A stretch of 64,000 nucleotides of DNA from Paenarthrobacter ilicis (GCF_016907545.1 NZ_JAFBCD010000001.1:2790001-2854000); one strand, 5' to 3'. Shown: positions 39,933 through 49,711, numbered from the stretch's first letter. A program made the numbers and translations. The notes: generated from the sequence alone by a model not told the origin.

Positions 39933-40823
39933 TTACTGCCTGCGTGCCCGGGTAAGTTCGGCGCGGGCCAGGAGCTCAGCGTCCGAGGGATAGGCCACTT
40001 CTTCCAGGACCAGGGGATGCGGGGCTGCCAGCACGGATTTGGCATCGCGCCTCCGTTCCAGCAGACGTTGGTGGAGCCACTCAGGGCTCTCCAGTCCGCC
40101 CCCCACCCGCAGCGCGGACCCCACCAGTGAGCGCACCATGTTGTGGCAGAACGCATCGGCCTGCACCGTGGCCACAATCACTCCCCCGGGTTGCCGGTCG
40201 AAGGAGAACACCTGCAACTCCCGCACGGTGGTTGCCCCCTCCCGGGGCTTGCAATACGAGCGGAAGTCCTGAAGACCCAACAGCGCCTGCACTGCATGGT
40301 TCATCAGGGGAACGTCCACTTCGGACTTGTGCCACAACGTGATCCCGCGGAGGACGGGATCCCAGGCAGCCGGGCCGTCGGCAATCCTGTAACTGTACTT
40401 GCGCCACAGCGCGGAGAACCGGGCGTCAAAGCCCTCCGGCGCCACACCGGCGTCGTGGACTTCCACTGCACCGGTCAGGTCCCCCAGAATGCGGCTCAAC
40501 GCCCCACGGAGCCGACGCAAAAGTGCGACGGCGGGATCGAGCTCATGCCCCCGCGGCAGTCCCAGCCACTCGGCTTCGGTGATATCCAGATGCACCACCT
40601 GGCCGCGGGCATGCACGCCGGCGTCGGTCCTCCCTGCAACAGTGACACGGATGTGCCTCTGCAGAATGAGCCCAAGCGCTTCTTCAAGGGATCCCTGGAC
40701 GGTGAGCCTGCCAGGCTGGACGGCCCAACCGCTGAAGGGCGTGCCGTCATAGGAAAGGTCAAGGCGGATACGCAAAAACCCGCCGCCCTCCGAAACGGGG
40801 GCAGCGGGTTTTTGTTCGTTCAT
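39933..40823 (-). CDS. truA: tRNA pseudouridine synthase A
   Basis: 296 residues. LDLSYDGTPFSGWAVQPG starts the family, TVAGRTDAGVHARGQVVHLD holds the catalytic Asp, and DFRSYCKPREGATTVREL and ADAFCHNMVRSLVGSALRVG are TruA signatures. It makes pseudouridine at positions 38-40 of tRNA anticodon arms. It follows rplQ by 20 bases, as in many actinobacteria, and probably ends the infA-to-truA transcript. Confidence 0.96.
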   Translation of the reverse strand: MNEQKPAAPVSEGGGFLRIRLDLSYDGTPFSGWAVQPGRLTVQGSLEEALGLILQRHIRVTVAGRTDAGVHARGQVVHLDITEAEWLGLPRGHELDPAVALLRRLRGALSRILGDLTGAVEVHDAGVAPEGFDARFSALWRKYSYRIADGPAAWDPVLRGITLWHKSEVDVPLMNHAVQALLGLQDFRSYCKPREGATTVRELQVFSFDRQPGGVIVATVQADAFCHNMVRSLVGSALRVGGGLESPEWLHQRLLERRRDAKSVLAAPHPLVLEEVAYPSDAELLARAELTRARRQ

Positions 40824-40843
40824 GAAACCAAGTCTACTGAAAG

Positions 40844-41392
40844 TTACTTCTTGTCCTCAGCGGCCGGAGCCTCTTCGGTCTGAGCTTCTTCAGACTCGGC
40901 TGCATCAGCGGCCGGAGCCTCTTCAGCTGCGGGTGCTTCAGCGGATTCGGTTTCAACAACCTCTTCCTCGGCAGCCGGAGCAGCCTTGGCAGCAGCGTTG
41001 GTTGCTTCAGCAACTACGGCCTGCTTGGGGGAAACGGGCTCCAGAACCAGTTCGATGACTGCCATGGGAGCGTTGTCGCCCTTGCGGTTGCCGATCTTGG
41101 TGATGCGGGTGTAGCCACCATCGCGGTTGGCAACGGCGCCGGCGATGTCGGTGAACAGCTCGTGGACAACGCCCTTGTCGCTGATCAGGCCGAGAACGCG
41201 GCGGCGGGAAGCGAGGTCGCCACGCTTGGCGAAGGTGACCAAACGCTCTGCGTACGGCTTCAGGCGCTTGGCCTTGGTGACCGTGGTGGTGATGCGCTTG
41301 TGCTCAAAGAGAGCAGCTGCCAGGTTCGCGAGCATCAAACGCTCGTGAGCCGGGCCGCCTCCGAGGCGCGGACCCTTAGTGGGGGTAGGCAT
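40844..41392 (-). CDS. rplQ: 50S ribosomal protein L17 with acidic C-terminal extension
   Basis: 182 residues against about 120-130 usual. The core is [40 protein letters not shown] and [20 protein letters not shown]. From about residue 130 a low-complexity Ala/Glu tail ([20 protein letters not shown]) follows, probably disordered. L17 lies near the exit tunnel. Directly follows rpoA (66 bases), the conserved alpha-operon order. Confidence 0.97.
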   Translation of the reverse strand: MPTPTKGPRLGGGPAHERLMLANLAAALFEHKRITTTVTKAKRLKPYAERLVTFAKRGDLASRRRVLGLISDKGVVHELFTDIAGAVANRDGGYTRITKIGNRKGDNAPMAVIELVLEPVSPKQAVVAEATNAAAKAAPAAEEEVVETESAEAPAAEEAPAADAAESEEAQTEEAPAAEDKK

Positions 41393-41458
41393 AGTTATTT
41401 CTCCTGTTATGTAAGCCGTTGGGTTCCATCACTGGATCCAGCGGCCAAGATCTGCTGT

Positions 41459-42469
41459 TTAGAGCTCGTCGTCGCTGAACGCGGCGTCGTCCTCTTCGAT
41501 GGCTGCGGCGCGGGCTGCAAGATCGAAACCGGGAGGGGAGTCCTTGAGGGACAGACCCAGTTCCACGAGCTTTGCCTTGACCTCGTCGATGGACTTCGCA
41601 CCGAAGTTACGGATGTCCATCAGGTCAGCCTCGGAGCGGGCAACGAGTTCACCCACGGTGTGGATGCCCTCACGCTTGAGGCAGTTGTAGGAACGGACGG
41701 TGAGGTCCAGATCCTCGATCGGCAGAGCCATGTCTGCTGCCAGGGCAGCGTCCGTCGGCGACGGGCCAATCTCGATACCTTCAGCTGCGGTGTTCAGCTC
41801 ACGGGCCAGACCGAACAGTTCCACCAGGGTGGTGCCTGCGGAAGCAACGGCGTCGCGGGGGGCGATTGCCTGCTTGGTCTCGACGTCGACAATGAGCTTG
41901 TCGAAGTCGGTGCGCTGCTCAACACGGGTAGCTTCCACGCGGAAAGTTACCTTCATGACCGGCGAGTAGATCGAGTCGACCGGAATACGGCCGATCTCGG
42001 AATCGCCGGACTTGTTCTGAGCTGCCGAAACGTAGCCACGGCCGCGCTCGATGGTGAGTTCGAGTTCGAACTTGCCCTTCGAGTTCAGTGTGGCAATGTG
42101 CAGATCCGGGTTGTGGAATTCGACACCGGCCGGCGGAGCAATGTCCGCAGCGGTGACGACTCCGGGGCCCTGCTTGCGCAGGTAAGCCACAACCGGCTCA
42201 TCGTGCTCGGAGGAAACCGAAAGGTTCTTGATGTTCAGGATGATCTCGGTGACATCTTCCTTGACACCCGGAACCGTGGTGAACTCGTGCAGCACGCCAT
42301 CGATCCGGATGCTGGTTACAGCGGCACCGGGGATGGAGGAGAGCAGGGTACGGCGGAGTGAGTTTCCGAGGGTGTAGCCGAAGCCCGGCTCCAGGGGTTC
42401 AATGATGAACCTGGAACGGTTTTCGGATACTACTTCTTCGGACAGGGTGGGGCGCTGTGCAATGAGCAC
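41459..42469 (-). CDS. rpoA: DNA-directed RNA polymerase subunit alpha
   Basis: 336 residues. The N-terminal domain has [20 protein letters not shown] and [20 protein letters not shown], used in dimerisation and core assembly. The C-terminal DNA-binding domain has [20 protein letters not shown] and [20 protein letters not shown], the UP-element helix-hairpin-helix. An acidic end ([12 protein letters not shown]) closes it. About 150 bases separate it from rpsK; no rpsD lies between them. Confidence 0.98.
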   Translation of the reverse strand: MLIAQRPTLSEEVVSENRSRFIIEPLEPGFGYTLGNSLRRTLLSSIPGAAVTSIRIDGVLHEFTTVPGVKEDVTEIILNIKNLSVSSEHDEPVVAYLRKQGPGVVTAADIAPPAGVEFHNPDLHIATLNSKGKFELELTIERGRGYVSAAQNKSGDSEIGRIPVDSIYSPVMKVTFRVEATRVEQRTDFDKLIVDVETKQAIAPRDAVASAGTTLVELFGLARELNTAAEGIEIGPSPTDAALAADMALPIEDLDLTVRSYNCLKREGIHTVGELVARSEADLMDIRNFGAKSIDEVKAKLVELGLSLKDSPPGFDLAARAAAIEEDDAAFSDDEL

Positions 42470-42618
42470 TTAGGTTTCCTTTCAGCGAGCATCCGCTATA
42501 TGACGCAACACAGGTGGTGGAAATCGGCTTCGGTTTCCAGCCTGACCAGCCGGGCCATGCTTATGAAGGGTCGGAACCATTCACAGCAGGCCCGGCCGGT
42601 CAGGCAGGGAAGACCTAA

Positions 42619-43020
42619 TTAGACGCGGCGACGCTTCGGGGGGCGGCAACCGTTGTGGGCGCTGGGGGTGACGTCCTGGATGGAGCCAACCTCGAGGCCA
42701 GCGGCCTGAAGCGAACGGATTGCGGTTTCGCGTCCTGATCCCGGGCCCTTGACGAATACGTCAACCTTGCGCAGGCCGTGCTCCTGGGCGCGCTTTGCAG
42801 CGGCTTCAGCAGCCATCTGGGCAGCGAACGGAGTGGACTTGCGGGAACCCTTGAAGCCAACCTCACCGGCGGAAGCCCATGAGATGACAGCACCGTTCGG
42901 GTCCGTGATGGACACGATGGTGTTGTTAAAGGTGCTCTTGATGTGCGCCTGGCCAAGCGCAATATTCTTCTTATCCTTGCGACGCGGCTTACGAACCGCT
43001 CCACGAGTCTTCGGGGGCAT
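42619..43020 (-). CDS. rpsK: 30S ribosomal protein S11
   Basis: 133 residues. [40 protein letters not shown] and the C-terminal [18 protein letters not shown] are standard S11, a platform protein that contacts the mRNA E-site region. It starts 51 bases after rpsM ends. Confidence 0.98.
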   Translation of the reverse strand: MPPKTRGAVRKPRRKDKKNIALGQAHIKSTFNNTIVSITDPNGAVISWASAGEVGFKGSRKSTPFAAQMAAEAAAKRAQEHGLRKVDVFVKGPGSGRETAIRSLQAAGLEVGSIQDVTPSAHNGCRPPKRRRV

Positions 43021-43071
43021 TGTTTCTCCTACAGAAAGTTATCGGGGGAAAACCAGGTCAATCCCGAGGGA

Positions 43072-43449
43072 TTAACGTCCGGCCTTCTTCTTGCCGGCGA
43101 CGGTGCGCTTCGGACCCTTGCGGGTACGTGCGTTGGTCTTCGTACGCTGTCCGCGTACGGGCAGGCCCTTGCGGTGGCGCAGGCCTTCGTAGCTGCCGAT
43201 CTCAACCTTGCGGCGGATATCAGCGGCTACCTCGCGGCGAAGGTCACCCTCAACCTTGTAGTTGCCTTCAATGTAGTCACGCAGCTGGACCAGCTCGGCG
43301 TCAGTCAGGTCCTTGACGCGAACGTCGGCGCTGATGCCTGTGGCAGCCAGGGTTTCGTGTGCACGGGTCTTGCCCACGCCGTAGATGTAAGTAAGCGCAA
43401 TTTCCAACCGCTTTTCGCGGGGAATGTCTACGCCAGCGAGACGAGCCAT
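43072..43449 (-). CDS. rpsM: 30S ribosomal protein S13
   Basis: 125 residues: [20 protein letters not shown], then [19 protein letters not shown] and [20 protein letters not shown], with a basic tail [15 protein letters not shown] that reaches the P-site tRNA. The frame extends to 43566 but the S13 consensus begins at ATG 43449, preceded by AAGGAG. A 196-base spacer with a strong hairpin separates it from rpmJ. Confidence 0.98.
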   Translation of the reverse strand: MARLAGVDIPREKRLEIALTYIYGVGKTRAHETLAATGISADVRVKDLTDAELVQLRDYIEGNYKVEGDLRREVAADIRRKVEIGSYEGLRHRKGLPVRGQRTKTNARTRKGPKRTVAGKKKAGR

Positions 43450-43477
43450 AGTGGCGGTACTCCTTGAATAAACCGGA

Positions 43478-43526
43478 GGTCGTAGGCAGTACACCCACAC
43501 GTACTGTGTGGCCCCAGCCTCCGACC
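43478..43526 (-). promoter_or_regulatory. Two-tier hairpin in the rpsM leader
   Basis: GGTCGTAGGC (43478-43487) pairs with GCCTCCGACC (43517-43526), nine of ten positions, and inside it CCACAC (43495-43500) pairs with GTGTGG (43506-43511). It ends 28 bases upstream of the rpsM ATG. There is no U tract, so attenuation or ribosomal-protein binding is more likely than termination; this is inference. Confidence 0.5.
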
Positions 43527-43645
43527 GGGGGTCCGCTGACCAGGCTCTGTACTGCAGTCCTGGCACAGCTTGTGCTGCCTTTATTTACTTGCGTGGGCTA
43601 GCAACCCAGGTTTGCCCTTTCGGGCGCTGATTCCCGGAAGGGGAA

Positions 43646-43759
43646 TTAGCCCTGGCGCTGCTTGTGGCGCGGGTTCTCGCAGATCACCATGACCCGGCCG
43701 TTACGGCGGATCACTTTGCACTTGTCGCAGATCTGCTTGACGCTCGGCTTGACCTTCAT
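43646..43759 (-). CDS. rpmJ: 50S ribosomal protein L36, type A (zinc ribbon)
   Basis: 37 residues: [20 protein letters not shown], then [17 protein letters not shown]. Three cysteines and a histidine (CDKC...C...H) form the zinc site. It is the housekeeping L36 in its conserved place between infA and rpsM. A cysteine-free paralogue is encoded at 9058-9180. Confidence 0.97.
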   Translation of the reverse strand: MKVKPSVKQICDKCKVIRRNGRVMVICENPRHKQRQG

Positions 43760-43830
43760 GGCGTTCCTTTGCGTGTTTTGCAGTTGATCTGCTGGAGCGG
43801 TTCGGCATTATTGCCTGGCCGCCCAGCAAT

Positions 43831-44052
43831 TTACTTGTAGCGGTAGACGATACGACCACGTGTGAGGTCGTATGGGCTGAGCTCCACCACTACGCGGTCC
43901 TCCGGGAGAATCCTGATGTAGTGCTGACGCATCTTCCCAGAGATGTGTGCGAGAACGACGTGCTTGTTGGTGAGCTCAACACGAAACATCGCATTGGGCA
44001 GCGCCTCAGTCACAACGCCCTCGATCTCAATGACCCCGTCCTTCTTGGCCAT
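43831..44052 (-). CDS. infA: Translation initiation factor IF-1
   Basis: 73 residues: [40 protein letters not shown] and [12 protein letters not shown] form the S1-like OB fold that occupies the A site during initiation. The frame is open to 44142, but ATG 44052 follows GGAGG and begins the IF-1 consensus. First gene of the infA-rpmJ-rpsM-rpsK-rpoA-rplQ-truA string. Confidence 0.98.
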   Translation of the reverse strand: MAKKDGVIEIEGVVTEALPNAMFRVELTNKHVVLAHISGKMRQHYIRILPEDRVVVELSPYDLTRGRIVYRYK

Positions 44053-44183
44053 ATCCTCCGCTAACTGTTGTTTGCCGCCGTCCTTCAGTAGGCACCGAAG
44101 ATCCAGCGGACGTTTTTTGTTTGCTTGGCCGCCTTGGGCCACGACACCAAAAAGGGCGTGGCTGCACAGACAACCAACAAATA

Positions 44184-44213
44184 ACTCTACGCCACTGAAG
44201 CCGGAAAGTTAAA
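44184..44213 (-). promoter_or_regulatory. Probable infA operon promoter
   Basis: On the minus strand TTTAAC (44213-44208), 18 bases, TAGAGT (44189-44184), about 130 bases upstream of the infA start. The spacing suits a vegetative promoter; the -35 box is only a moderate match. Confidence 0.55.
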
Positions 44214-44245
44214 TCCGACAATGGTAGCGCACGTATCGCAGCCCG

Positions 44246-45199
44246 TCACTCCCCCACGGGCCGGTAGGCCGGGAAGTCACCTGCCGCCGTCGAGACGCTC
44301 TCCGCGGACAGTACACCGTCCAGGATGGCCAGCCGCACCGCTTCCGCCGCCGCACTTTGGAGCGTTATCAGGGACACCTGCCGGGCCTGCCCAGTACTTC
44401 GGTCCAGGGCCACCGAGCCGGTAGCCAGCGCGAACACCGTGTCGCCATCGGCAAGCGTATGGGACGGATCCAACGCCCGCGCAAGCCCGGCATGCCCGGC
44501 ATTTGCGGTCCGCTTGCACTCAGCAACATCCAGCACGGCATTCGTCGCAATGACAACGAGCGTTGTGTTCAGGCCGGGTTGCGCGGCTTGCGATTGATCA
44601 TCCCCGGCCTGCAGGTCCGCAGGACCAAACCGGGGCGATCCCAAGGCGTTGACGATTGCGATGGCACCCACTACCACACCGTCGTCGAGTTCGATCGAAG
44701 ACGTCCCCACGCCGCCTTTGTACTGGCCGCGGGCAATGACGGCGCCGGTCCCGGCGCCGGTGTTTCCACGCTCGACGGCGGCATGGTCACCGGAGGCGAA
44801 CGCCGCGGCGGCTGCCTGGTAGCCCATGTCGAGGCCGGGCCGTGCCTGGACGTCGCCGCCCCGCCCGAGGTCGAAGATCGCTGCGGCCGGAACAATCGGC
44901 ACCACGGTTCCCGGGACGGCAAAGCCACGCCCATGTTCTTCGCACCAGTGTTGGGCACCCGCCGCGGATACCAGTCCGAACGCGCTGCCGCCGGTCAGCA
45001 CCACGGCATCCACGGTCGACACCAGGGTGGTGGGATCCAGCGCATCTGTTTCGTGGGTTCCGGGACCACCCCCGCGGACGTCCACGGATCCCACGGTCCC
45101 CGGCGGAGGAAGCACAACAGTGACTCCGGACAACCACCCCTCCCCCACCCTCTGCACATGCCCAACCCGGATGCCAGCAACATCGGTGATCGAATTCAT
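44246..45199 (-). CDS. P1/DmpA family (S58) peptidase
   Basis: About 317 residues. NSITDVAGIRVGHVQRV is the family start, VDAVVLTGGSAFGLVSAAGA and NTGAGTGAVIARGQYKGGVG with the following TSSIEL contain the self-cleavage region, and VVIATNAVLDVAECKR comes near the end. These N-terminal-nucleophile enzymes include aminopeptidases such as DmpA and BapA that release small or beta-amino acids. ATG 45199 is preferred over ATG 45214. The gene ends about 190 bases from infA on the same strand and, with the sugar transporter, sits inside the ribosomal cluster. Confidence 0.88.
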   Translation of the reverse strand: MNSITDVAGIRVGHVQRVGEGWLSGVTVVLPPPGTVGSVDVRGGGPGTHETDALDPTTLVSTVDAVVLTGGSAFGLVSAAGAQHWCEEHGRGFAVPGTVVPIVPAAAIFDLGRGGDVQARPGLDMGYQAAAAAFASGDHAAVERGNTGAGTGAVIARGQYKGGVGTSSIELDDGVVVGAIAIVNALGSPRFGPADLQAGDDQSQAAQPGLNTTLVVIATNAVLDVAECKRTANAGHAGLARALDPSHTLADGDTVFALATGSVALDRSTGQARQVSLITLQSAAAEAVRLAILDGVLSAESVSTAAGDFPAYRPVGE

Positions 45200-45436
45200 G
45201 GCTCCATTCTCCACTGGTGAGACAAAACGGACAGCCCAGCAACAAATGGGAGTCCGGCCTCAAATACGAACAAGTGAGTAACGCCGAGTAAACGGGTTGG
45301 GAAGTGTAGGCCAACTATCCCGGAGAGGCGGTTTTTTGGCGCTGACCTGCTCTTTCGGTGTGATGAGCTTGGCCTGTCGCCGCCCGCCTCGTGGTGCGGA
45401 CGCCCCCCTTCTTTCATTCGAAACCGTTAGTGGAAC

Positions 45437-46447
45437 ATGACTGCCCCTTTGACTCATGAACACAGCCCCGCGCCGGAAAACGGCCGGGCGAACCTCCAGC
45501 CCGGCGCTGGAGATACTGGCCGGGGACATGCGCCCGGAGCCGCGCCCGGCTCCCGTCCGGCCAGGAAATGGTCCGCACGCAGCCGGAAAGACTTCCTGGT
45601 CTTTCTTGCCCTCGCCTTGCCAAACCTGGCCCTGATTGGCACGTTCACCTACTGGCCGCTGATCAACAACATCTATTACTCCACCCTGGACTGGACGCTG
45701 GGATCGGCGTCAGCCACGGTGGTGGGGTTCCAGAACTACCTGACCTTCTTTGGAAGCGAGGACGCGGCCACAGTCCTTGGCACCACGGGGATCTTCACGG
45801 CCGTGACGGTGGGCGGTTCCATGGGACTGGGTCTCCTGGTGGCGCTGGCTCTGAACTCCAAGGTCAGGGGAACCACTTTTGCGCGCTCCGCCGTGTTCGC
45901 CCCCTACGTTCTCTCCGGCGTGGGCGTTGGGCTGGTTTGGTTGTTCATCTTTGATCCCGGGTACGGGGTGCTCTCCTGGATTCTCCGCGGGTTGGGACAG
46001 TCCAGCCCCCAGTGGATCAACGATCCCCAGCTCTCGCTGGTCATGGTGATCATTGTCTACATCTGGAAGAACCTCGGTTACTGCGCCGTGGTGTACCTGG
46101 CGGGGCTTCAGTCGCTCCCCCGCGATGTGATGGAAGCTGCAGCCCTGGATGGGGCCGGCAGCCGGAGGCGGTTCTTCAGCATCTCCGTCCCACTGCTGTC
46201 CCCCACCACCTTCTTCCTGCTGATCACCACCATGCTTAGTTCCCTGCAGGCCTTCGACCTCATCCGCATCATGACGCCTTTGGGCAACGGCACCAGCACG
46301 TTGATCTACGAGGCCTATCTCCAGGCGTTCGGGGCGTACAACAGGGCAGGCTACTCCGCGGCGATCTCGGTCATCCTTTTCGCGGTCCTGCTGGTCATCA
46401 CCCTCCTCCAACTTCGGTTCGTTGAGCGAAAGGTCCACTACTCATGA
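45437..46447 (+). CDS. Carbohydrate ABC transporter permease (MalF/UgpA type)
   Basis: 336 residues. A 45-residue Pro/Gly/Arg-rich cytoplasmic start is followed by six predicted helices, the first being FLVFLALALPNLALIGTFTY. The EAA loop that docks the ATPase is VMEAAALDGAGSRRRFFSIS. It forms the channel with the MalG-type partner, whose ATG overlaps its stop by four bases. No ATPase gene is adjacent, so a shared MsiK-like ATPase elsewhere is likely. The start lacks a clear Shine-Dalgarno. Confidence 0.92.
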   Translation: MTAPLTHEHSPAPENGRANLQPGAGDTGRGHAPGAAPGSRPARKWSARSRKDFLVFLALALPNLALIGTFTYWPLINNIYYSTLDWTLGSASATVVGFQNYLTFFGSEDAATVLGTTGIFTAVTVGGSMGLGLLVALALNSKVRGTTFARSAVFAPYVLSGVGVGLVWLFIFDPGYGVLSWILRGLGQSSPQWINDPQLSLVMVIIVYIWKNLGYCAVVYLAGLQSLPRDVMEAAALDGAGSRRRFFSISVPLLSPTTFFLLITTMLSSLQAFDLIRIMTPLGNGTSTLIYEAYLQAFGAYNRAGYSAAISVILFAVLLVITLLQLRFVERKVHYS

Positions 46448-47352
46448 GCGCGCCGACACCAACCGCCGTCGTTGATTCTCCACAGGAGGGCCCGGCCACC
46501 CGGAGGCCCCATCCGTTGTCCGCCCGAAACCTTCTGCACACCGTGGCCACGGGTTACCTGCCCCTGGTGATTGCCACCCTGGTGGTTTTCCTGCCGCTGC
46601 TGTGGATGCTCCTGAGCTCCTTCAAGCAGCCCGGCGAGATCGTCACCATGGACCTCAAAATCCTGCCGGAATCCCTGAACCTGCAGAACTATGCCACCGC
46701 CATGACCACCGTGCCCTTTGCCAGGTTCTTTGCCAACAGCCTGATTGTCACGGTGGTGGGCGCCACCATCAAGGTGATCCTGGCCATCCTCACCGCCTAC
46801 GCCCTGGTGTTCGTGCGGTTCCCCTTCAAGAACGTGATCTTCGTCCTGATCCTGGTGGCCCTCATGGTTCCCGCCCAGGTGTCCATCCTGCCCAACTACA
46901 TCCTGATCGCAGGTATGGGAGGCAAGAACACCCTGTGGGGCATCATCCTCCCCGGCCTGGGCACAGCCTTTGGCACGTTCCTGCTGCGTCAACATTTTCT
47001 GACGCTTCCGGCGTCAATCCTGGAAGCCGCGGAAATTGACGGGGCGGGCCACTGGCGGCGCCTGTGGCAAATCATTGTCCCCGTTTCCGTTCCGTCCATC
47101 GCCACCGTGGCACTGGTGACGGTGGTCAGCGAGTGGAACGACTACATCTGGCCGCTCATCATCACCGACCGTCCCGAAACAATGACGCTCCCCGTCGGCC
47201 TCACCCTGCTGCAGAACTCCGAGGGCAACGGCTCCGGGTGGGGAATCCTCATGGCCGGCGCCGTGCTGGTGATCGTGCCCATCCTGCTGATCTTCGCGGC
47301 CCTGCAGCGCTACATCGTCGCCGGGCTGACGCAGGGAAGCGTCACCGGCTGA
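46444..47352 (+). CDS. Carbohydrate ABC transporter permease (MalG/UgpE type)
   Basis: 302 residues, six helices, starting with YLPLVIATLVVFLPLLWMLL. FKQPGEIVTMDLKILPESLN is the periplasmic-loop hallmark of MalG-type permeases and ILEAAEIDGAGHWRRLWQII is the EAA loop. Translationally coupled to the preceding permease (ATGA overlap); the binding-protein gene follows after about 50 bases. Confidence 0.93.
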   Translation: MSAPTPTAVVDSPQEGPATRRPHPLSARNLLHTVATGYLPLVIATLVVFLPLLWMLLSSFKQPGEIVTMDLKILPESLNLQNYATAMTTVPFARFFANSLIVTVVGATIKVILAILTAYALVFVRFPFKNVIFVLILVALMVPAQVSILPNYILIAGMGGKNTLWGIILPGLGTAFGTFLLRQHFLTLPASILEAAEIDGAGHWRRLWQIIVPVSVPSIATVALVTVVSEWNDYIWPLIITDRPETMTLPVGLTLLQNSEGNGSGWGILMAGAVLVIVPILLIFAALQRYIVAGLTQGSVTG

Positions 47353-47404
47353 ATTTCTCCAACCGCACCATTCGCATCAAAGCAACGTATTGAGAGGAAA
47401 CACC

Positions 47405-48751
47405 ATGCGCAGCAACCTTGACCGCCGCCATTTCCTGGGGCTGGCAGGCCTCGGAGCCGGAGCCGCGGCCCTCGCCGCATGCGGCGGACCGTCGACGGCG
47501 GGCACGGCAGACGCCGTCGACACCGCCACGATCGACTTCAGCGGCGTAAAGCCCGCTGCCTCCATCGACTTCTGGACCAACCACCCGGGCAAGTCGCAGG
47601 ACGTGGAGAAGGCCATTATCGAGAAGTTCCAGGCCAAGTTCCCTGACATCAAGGTCAACCTGGTCACCGCAGGCGCCAACTATGAGGAAATCGCCCAGAA
47701 GTTCCAGACCTCACAGGCCGCCAAGACCGGCCTCCCCGGCCTGGTGGTCCTCTCCGACGTATGGTGGTTCCGCTACTTCACCAATGGCAGCATCATCCCC
47801 TTGGATGGGCTGGTGAAGCAGTTGGACATCAAGACCGACGATTTCCAGAAGTCGCTGGTGGACGACTACAAGTACGACAACAAGCAGTGGGCACTCCCCT
47901 ACGGACGGTCCACCCCGCTGTTCTACTACAACAAGGACCACTTCAAAGCAGCCGGCATCCCGGACCGGGCACCGGCCACGTGGCAGGAATTCGCTGAGTG
48001 GGCTCCCAAGCTGAAGGCCACCTCGGGCGCGCAGTACGCCTACATCTATCCCGCCCTGGCTGGTTATGCCGGGTGGACCCTCCAGAACAACCTCTGGGGC
48101 TGGGGCGGTGGGTGGTCCAAGGATTGGGACATTACCTGCGACTCCAAGGAATCAGTGGCAGCCCTCCAGTGGGCCCAGGATTCCATCTACAAGGATGGCT
48201 GGGCTGGAGTTTCCTCAAAGGAAGCTGCAGATGACTTCGCCGCAGGGATCACGTCATCCACGATCTCCTCGACGGGTTCGCTGTTGGGTGTCCTGAAGGC
48301 CGCGAAGTTCAACGTGGGCGTCGGCTTCCTGCCCGGCGGTCCGGCAGCTCCCAGCGGGGTCTGCCCCACTGGCGGCGCCGGGCTGGGCATTCCGTCCGGC
48401 ATCAGCAAGGAAGAGCAACTTGCCGCGGCCACCTTCCTGAAGTTCATGACCGAGCCGGAAAACACTGCCGCCTTCTCCGCTGCAACCGGATACATGCCCA
48501 CCAGGCTCTCCGCCGACATGTCGGCAGTACTGGCTGCCACTCCCCAGATCAAAACGGCCATGGATCAGCTGGCCGTCACCAGGGTCCAGGACAACGCGCG
48601 CGTCTTCCTGCCGGGCGCTGACCAGGAAATGGCCAAGGCCGCCGCGAAAATCCTGACCCAGCAAGGCGATGTCCAGTCCACCATGTCCGAGCTGAAGAAG
48701 ACGCTTGAGGGCATCTACACCAAGGACGTCAAGCCCAAGCTCAAGGCCTGA
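47405..48751 (+). CDS. Sugar ABC transporter substrate-binding lipoprotein (family 1)
   Basis: 448 residues. DRRHFLGLAGLGAGAAALAA followed by Cys is a twin-arginine signal with a lipobox, so folding before export is likely. The mature part is a type 1 extracellular solute-binding protein: ASIDFWTNHPGKSQDVEKAI, DVWWFRYFTNGSIIPLDGL, ALPYGRSTPLFYYNKDHFKA and a late AATFLKFMTEPENTAAFSAA. Ligand probably a glycerol-phosphate-like or oligosaccharide substrate by family, not determinable here. ATG 47405 follows GAGAGGAAACACC. It is unusual in being last in the operon. Confidence 0.93.
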   Translation: MRSNLDRRHFLGLAGLGAGAAALAACGGPSTAGTADAVDTATIDFSGVKPAASIDFWTNHPGKSQDVEKAIIEKFQAKFPDIKVNLVTAGANYEEIAQKFQTSQAAKTGLPGLVVLSDVWWFRYFTNGSIIPLDGLVKQLDIKTDDFQKSLVDDYKYDNKQWALPYGRSTPLFYYNKDHFKAAGIPDRAPATWQEFAEWAPKLKATSGAQYAYIYPALAGYAGWTLQNNLWGWGGGWSKDWDITCDSKESVAALQWAQDSIYKDGWAGVSSKEAADDFAAGITSSTISSTGSLLGVLKAAKFNVGVGFLPGGPAAPSGVCPTGGAGLGIPSGISKEEQLAAATFLKFMTEPENTAAFSAATGYMPTRLSADMSAVLAATPQIKTAMDQLAVTRVQDNARVFLPGADQEMAKAAAKILTQQGDVQSTMSELKKTLEGIYTKDVKPKLKA

Positions 48752-48768
48752 CCTTCCTCCCGGAACGC

Positions 48769-48810
48769 CAAAGAAGAGCGGGGCTGCATCAGCAGCCCCG
48801 CTCTTCTTTG
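48769..48810. terminator. Perfect 19-bp hairpin terminator
   Basis: Bases 48769-48787 are fully complementary to 48792-48810 around the loop ATCA. The stem starts CAAAGAAGAGCGG and ends CTTCTTTG, so both strands have T-rich 3' ends. It separates the transporter operon from the convergent map gene. Confidence 0.92.
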
Positions 48811-48830
48811 GTATTTGTCCCCAGGACCCG

Positions 48831-49658
48831 CTACGGGATGGGTACCGGCACGACGCCGAGGGGGGCCAAACGTTCTGCTCCTCCATCGGGTGCGGACAGC
48901 ACCCAAATGCCCTTCTCGTGCACGGCAACGGAGTGCTCCCACTGGCAGGAACGTTTCCCGTCGGTGGTGACCACGGTCCAGTCGTCATCCAGCGTTGCCG
49001 TTTCGATATCGCCACGGACCAGCATGGGCTCGATCGCAAGGCACAGGCCCGGACGGATCTTGGGACCGCGGTGGGTGGTCCTGTAGTTCAGCACATCCGG
49101 AGCCATGTGCATCTCGGACCCAATGCCGTGGCCCACGTAGTCTTCCAGGATGCCCAGGGGTTTGCCGTCAACCGAGGACACATAGTCATCGATGGCGTTG
49201 CCGATGTCACCCACGAACTTGCCTTGTGCCAGGGCAGCTATGCCCCGCCACATGGCATCCTCCGTGACGTCGGACAGCCGCTGATCCTCCGGGTCCGCTG
49301 CACCCACAATGACTGTCCGCGCTGAATCCGAATGCCATCCGTCCACAATGCAGCCACCGTCGATGGAGATGATGTCGCCATCCTGCAGGACTTTGCTTCC
49401 TGGGATGCCGTGGACAACTTCCTCGTTGACGGAAGTGCAGATCGTGGCGGGAAAGCCGTGATAGCCAAGGAAGTTGGACGTGGCACCGGCTTCCTTGAGG
49501 ACCGCGGCAAAGACATCGTCAAGGTCCTTGGTGGTAACGCCCGGCTTGGCGGCCGCGACTGCCGCATCCAGCGCACTGCTCAGCACCAAACCAGCTTTCT
49601 GCATGGTCCGCATTTGTTGGTTGGTCTTGTACTCAATACGGGGCTGACCGAACGCCAT
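48831..49658 (-). CDS. map: Methionine aminopeptidase, type I
   Basis: 275 residues. The metal ligands are in IISIDGGCIVDGWHSDSART, GHGIGSEMHMAPDVLNYRT, LCLAIEPMLVRGD and CQWEHSVAVHEKGIWVLS. It removes the initiator Met from nascent proteins. It follows adk on the same strand after 128 bases that contain a terminator-like hairpin, so it may also have its own promoter. Confidence 0.97.
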   Translation of the reverse strand: MAFGQPRIEYKTNQQMRTMQKAGLVLSSALDAAVAAAKPGVTTKDLDDVFAAVLKEAGATSNFLGYHGFPATICTSVNEEVVHGIPGSKVLQDGDIISIDGGCIVDGWHSDSARTVIVGAADPEDQRLSDVTEDAMWRGIAALAQGKFVGDIGNAIDDYVSSVDGKPLGILEDYVGHGIGSEMHMAPDVLNYRTTHRGPKIRPGLCLAIEPMLVRGDIETATLDDDWTVVTTDGKRSCQWEHSVAVHEKGIWVLSAPDGGAERLAPLGVVPVPIP

Positions 49659-49711
49659 GATCTCCTCTGGAAAGTTTTACTGCTGGAATACCTGCCAATG
49701 ACGGCAAATGG

